Source: an uncultured Oscillospiraceae bacterium (GTDB lineage: Bacteria > Bacillota > Clostridia > Oscillospirales > Acutalibacteraceae). Taken from it: a DNA stretch of 16,541 nt. Shown piece by piece: positions 14,301 to 16,541 of the stretch. The translations under genes were made by a program, and so were the position numbers. The stretch covers positions 1-16,541 of the forward strand of contig CABUCT010000013.1 in assembly GCA_902490145.1 (NCBI GenBank). The letters run 5' to 3'. Below the pieces are notes generated by a model, which was not told where the DNA came from, searched no databases, and saw only the letters and a list, made by a program, of their open reading frames with translations. Positions within the stretch are counted from its first letter, which is position 1; the number at the start of each line of letters is the position of its first letter.

Positions 14301-14357
14301 CAAAAAAGATATTATGTTATTTTCTGGATATGTGAATGTTTTGTGAATTTTTTATCC

Positions 14358-14443
14358 CGGTTGCACTAAAAAGAGCAACCGTCCGCTTTTTCTCTCCTAC
14401 AAACAAGAGGTTTGCCCTCATTTGTTTAAGAAGGAGAGAAAAA
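14358..14443 (+). promoter_or_regulatory. Structured leader that can hide the ribosome binding site
   Basis: The first hairpin, CGGTTGC/GCAACCG (14358-14381), is followed by TCCGCTTTTT and may be a weak attenuator. The second is a long stem: TTTTTCTCTCCT (14387-14398) is the exact complement of AGGAGAGAAAAA (14432-14443), which is the ribosome binding site running up to the start codon. Inner pairing (AAACAA/TTTGTTT and GAGG/CCTC) extends it. As folded, translation would be blocked. Confidence 0.65.
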
Positions 14444-15892
14444 ATGACAGTAGAAAATTATAACTATCGCACAAGCCCACTCTTGTTACGAAATCAATTC
14501 ACCGGAGCGGGGACATATAAAATCCCTATAATACCAAAAGCGGAGTTTTCCGATGATGAGTTTCGGGACCTTTTGTTAATTGGGTATGACAGGATAAGCT
14601 CACAAAACAACCGTCACCTTGACCGGATGGTGCATTTCTTTTTATATGATTATAAATTTGAAAAAGTGTGGAAAAATCCGGACAATGATATCGAAAAACT
14701 AAAAAGATATCGTGCAGTTTTATCCCCCGACTTCAGCATGTATATTGAAATGAACCCTACTATACAGCTTTATAATACTTTTAGAAATCGGTGGTGCGGG
14801 GCTTATTTTGCCTCGAAAGGAATAAGGGTCATCCCGTCGGTCAGCTGGGGGAATAGTAACACATTTGAATTTTGTTTTAAGGGTATTCCAAAAGGCAGTA
14901 CTGTCGCGGTGTCAACCTATATGGTTTCGGAACACAATAATCACTCCGATCAAAAAGAGTTTTTTCTTAAGGGTTACAATGAAATGCTCCGTCAAATTGA
15001 ACCCGAAAGAATCATTTGCTATAACGATCCTTTTCCTGAGATGCAGGGAAATATTGTTTTTGTTGATTACGAGCTTTCATCTTGGAAATATCAAAACGAT
15101 GATTACGTTCCGTCAAAATATGCAAAATATATTTCGGGATCAATGCCTTTGCCGAAGAACAGCGATGTAATAATCAAAACCGGACACGTTGCATCGGTTT
15201 TTGAAGAAAAAGGCATGGGCAGTGCTCACGGCGGATCGTGGAGGCCAAGTCCGAATAAACCTGATGATAAGAGATTAATTGGAAAACCAGGTGAAATAAA
15301 AACTTCTGAAGCAGTAAACAAGCATGGTGTAAAATACAAACGTGAAACTAAAATCGGTGATGATGGAAGAGCGATCACTGAACGTCACTTTTCTTATCAT
15401 GATAATCCGGCTGCTCACACCAATCCTCACGATCATCCCATAGATTGGAGCAAAGGTTATCCCTATTTTAGGAAGCAAATTAATTACCCAGACGGTGCTC
15501 CCGAATTAAAGAATTATAAGAGAGGAATGGAAAAAATGGATAAAGAATATATGGAGATTGATTACTCAAACAGAAATTTAAATTTTGAATCAATCAGCGA
15601 TTTCAAATGGTGTATGAAATGCGGCGGCGAAGTTGAGTTTGAATGGAAAGGTAAATGCTATTGCGTATTTGGAGCAGTTGAAAAAACACCTAATTCAAAA
15701 ACTCAACTGCTTATCAGCGAGGGTTATTATGAAAAGGATGGAAAATATTATAATTGTCTAAGCCATACTCCACATGATTTTTCAAATGAATTATGGGCGG
15801 ACACAGTTGATGAAATTTTGGAATATAACGTCGGCGGCGACCGGCTGCGTGATATCATCACCAAGGTGGAAGTAATCGACAGAACCATATGA
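14444..15892 (+). CDS. DUF4417 protein with polymorphic-toxin-like C-terminus fused to an immunity-like domain
   Basis: This 482-residue protein has three parts. Residues about 12-230 match DUF4417, a domain of unknown function in phages and Firmicutes (PLLLRNQF, YFASKGIRVIPSVSWG, ICYNDPFPEMQ). A hinge GMGSAHGGSWRP (257-268) follows. The segment about 279-360 resembles Firmicutes polymorphic-toxin tips: KPGEIKTSEAVNKHGVKYKR, then a histidine-rich H319-D-N-P-A-A-H325-T-N-P-H329-D-H331-P-I-D-W motif that could be a metal or nuclease site (inference). Residues 365-482 are the same domain as the separate protein at 16037, with no stop between. Start 14444 is chosen for AAGGAGAG; an upstream ATG at 14336 lies in the leader. 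It is separately promoted from the thi operon. I cannot assign a biochemical activity. Confidence 0.75.
   Translation: MTVENYNYRTSPLLLRNQFTGAGTYKIPIIPKAEFSDDEFRDLLLIGYDRISSQNNRHLDRMVHFFLYDYKFEKVWKNPDNDIEKLKRYRAVLSPDFSMYIEMNPTIQLYNTFRNRWCGAYFASKGIRVIPSVSWGNSNTFEFCFKGIPKGSTVAVSTYMVSEHNNHSDQKEFFLKGYNEMLRQIEPERIICYNDPFPEMQGNIVFVDYELSSWKYQNDDYVPSKYAKYISGSMPLPKNSDVIIKTGHVASVFEEKGMGSAHGGSWRPSPNKPDDKRLIGKPGEIKTSEAVNKHGVKYKRETKIGDDGRAITERHFSYHDNPAAHTNPHDHPIDWSKGYPYFRKQINYPDGAPELKNYKRGMEKMDKEYMEIDYSNRNLNFESISDFKWCMKCGGEVEFEWKGKCYCVFGAVEKTPNSKTQLLISEGYYEKDGKYYNCLSHTPHDFSNELWADTVDEILEYNVGGDRLRDIITKVEVIDRTI
15536..15892 (+). CDS. Nested immunity-like protein, first copy (internal start)
   Basis: An in-frame ATG at 15536 (residue 365 of the long protein) has GAGAGG (15520-15525) 10 bases before it. 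A free 118-residue protein could therefore be made from the same frame as the tail of the toxin-like protein. Its sequence, from NFESISDFKWCMKCGG to GGDRLRDIITKVEVIDRTI, closely matches the independent copy at 16037-16378. Small acidic proteins of this type, ending in GGDRLRDxITxVEVxDRTI, are common beside toxin or phage genes in Firmicutes, which suggests an immunity role (inference). Whether the cell makes the fusion, the short form or both cannot be told from sequence. Confidence 0.6.
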   Translation: MDKEYMEIDYSNRNLNFESISDFKWCMKCGGEVEFEWKGKCYCVFGAVEKTPNSKTQLLISEGYYEKDGKYYNCLSHTPHDFSNELWADTVDEILEYNVGGDRLRDIITKVEVIDRTI

Positions 15893-15937
15893 TTTTGGCC
15901 GCGTGTGATGTTATCACAAAGTCAAGCGTGCTTATAA

Positions 15938-16036
15938 GGCAATCTAAAGATATCCACATTCGGGTATCCCGACCTGCAAAGACCGATTAACTACCCGGAA
16001 GGAGCCCCGGAATTCAAAGGATATAAAGGAGTAAAT
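15938..16036 (+). pseudogene. Remnant of a toxin-tip C-terminus, orphan module
   Basis: From just after a TAA at 15935-15937 the frame encodes GYPDLQRPINYPEGAPEF and then GYKG, matching the end of the toxin-like region of the upstream protein (GYPYFRKQINYPDGAPEL..YKRG). It runs in frame straight into the second immunity-like gene. The rest of the toxin domain is absent, so it is a truncated, displaced module end. Confidence 0.65.
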
Positions 16037-16378
16037 ATGACAATGAAAAACATGCACAATGAATATAGCTTCGAATCAATCAGCGATTTCAAATGGTGCA
16101 TGAAATACGGCGGAGAAGTTCAGTTTGATTGGAAAGGTAAGCGATATGGAGTATTTCCAAAACTTCAAAAAACACCCGGTTCAAAAATTCAACTGCTTAT
16201 CGGCGAAAGCTATTATGAAAAGGATGGAAAATATTATAATTGTTTAAGCCACACTCCATATGATTTTTCAAATGAATTATGGGCAGACACAGTTGATGAA
16301 ATTTTAGAATATAGCGTTGACGGCGACCGGCTGCGTGATATCATCACAAAGGTTGAAGTAATCGAAAGAACGATATGA
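16037..16378 (+). CDS. Immunity-like protein, second (orphan) copy
   Basis: This 113-residue protein differs from the C-terminal domain of the upstream gene at about 17 of roughly 102 aligned residues. The C-terminal half is nearly identical and the changes cluster in the middle (CYCVFGAVEKTPNSKT against RYGVFPKLQKTPGSKI). AAAGGAG (16025-16031) serves ATG 16037; ATG 16043 is an alternative start. There is no signal peptide or membrane segment. It follows a toxin-tail remnant, the arrangement of orphan toxin/immunity cassettes left by recombination in polymorphic toxin loci (family knowledge). It may protect against a toxin variant no longer encoded here. The specific immunity family is not identified. 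Confidence 0.75.
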   Translation: MTMKNMHNEYSFESISDFKWCMKYGGEVQFDWKGKRYGVFPKLQKTPGSKIQLLIGESYYEKDGKYYNCLSHTPYDFSNELWADTVDEILEYSVDGDRLRDIITKVEVIERTI

Positions 16379-16406
16379 TTTTTTGGACGCGGGGAACGCG
16401 GCTGTA

Positions 16407-16432
16407 TATCTTCGGAACATGTTCCGAAGATA
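16407..16432. repeat. 26-bp perfect palindrome between immunity copies
   Basis: TATCTTCGGAACA (16407-16419) and TGTTCCGAAGATA (16420-16432) are exact reverse complements with no spacer. No T run follows on either side. It could be a terminator-like hairpin, a protein-binding site or a recombination site. Confidence 0.65.
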
Positions 16433-16498
16433 CATAAAACTTATATGCAGATTTCAAAAAGATCGTTAATTAGTTAACATCTGATCCCAAACGAAAAA

Positions 16499-16541
16499 TA
16501 TAAGAGAGGAATGGAAAAAATGGATAAAGAATATATGGAGA
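16499..16541 (+). CDS. Start of a third immunity-like copy (cut by window end)
   Basis: The last 43 bases are identical to 15515-15557, covering the YKRG tail codons, the GAGAGG site and the first codons MEKMDKEYME. The equivalent internal ATG is at 16520. Upstream in the same frame, codons for IPNEKYKRG echo the toxin tail APELKNYKRG. The gene continues beyond the window. Confidence 0.7.

Noticed and set aside
14336..14443. N-terminal extension of the DUF4417 protein from ATG 14336.
   Set aside because: No ribosome binding site; the segment is the structured leader and ATG 14444 has AAGGAGAG directly upstream.

Overview
The window looks like a low-GC, Gram-positive anaerobe of the Clostridia, most likely a gut Ruminococcaceae/Oscillospiraceae-type genome. 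Reasons: an AT-rich composition, strong AGGAGG-type ribosome binding sites, TTGACA/TATAAT promoters, a DegV/MarR gene pair, a ThiW/CytX thiamine salvage operon under a TPP riboswitch, and a DUF4417 protein with a polymorphic-toxin-like tail. The genus cannot be fixed from the sequence alone.

Layout. (1) 1-720: a decayed C-terminal fragment of a large serine recombinase, then a tRNA-Pro(TGG) gene on the minus strand with its own terminator and a consensus minus-strand promoter. (2) 720-3992: a MarR-family regulator with a palindromic operator over its promoter and a DegV fatty-acid-binding protein. Both are bracketed by an inverted pair of about 145-bp extragenic repeats and by long repeat-rich intergenic DNA. 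(3) 4006-8409: a tightly coupled five-gene operon of a second DegV protein, two family-8 glycosyltransferases and two PlsC-like acyltransferases (ATGA or short overlaps after the first junction). It reads like a pathway that acylates and glycosylates a lipid or glycolipid. Its last stop codon lies inside the terminal repeat of a 315-bp MITE-like element (8407-8721). (4) 8840-14265: a thiamine salvage operon. A promoter, a TPP riboswitch and a terminator are followed by an unusual leader of about 430 nt (26-bp tandem repeats, then a second half TPP-aptamer-like element), then thiW, thiM, thiE, a HAD phosphatase, thiD and cytX. The genes cover uptake and phosphorylation of both thiamine halves and their joining; no de novo genes (thiC, thiG, thiH) are present. 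(5) 14272-16541: a separately promoted DUF4417 protein with a polymorphic-toxin-like C-terminal domain. It runs without a stop codon into an immunity-like domain that can also start internally. Downstream lie an orphan toxin-tail/immunity copy and the beginning of a third copy cut by the window end.

How the parts work together. The MarR/DegV and DegV/GT8/acyltransferase blocks both point to exogenous fatty-acid handling and membrane glycolipid assembly (inference). The thiamine operon is a textbook salvage route: ThiW with ThiM for thiazole, CytX with ThiD for hydroxymethylpyrimidine, ThiE for joining, and possibly the HAD enzyme for removing phosphate. The right-hand end looks like an accessory, recombining toxin/immunity locus. 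The least explained elements are the in-frame toxin/immunity array, the lipid cluster and the second TPP-like half element.
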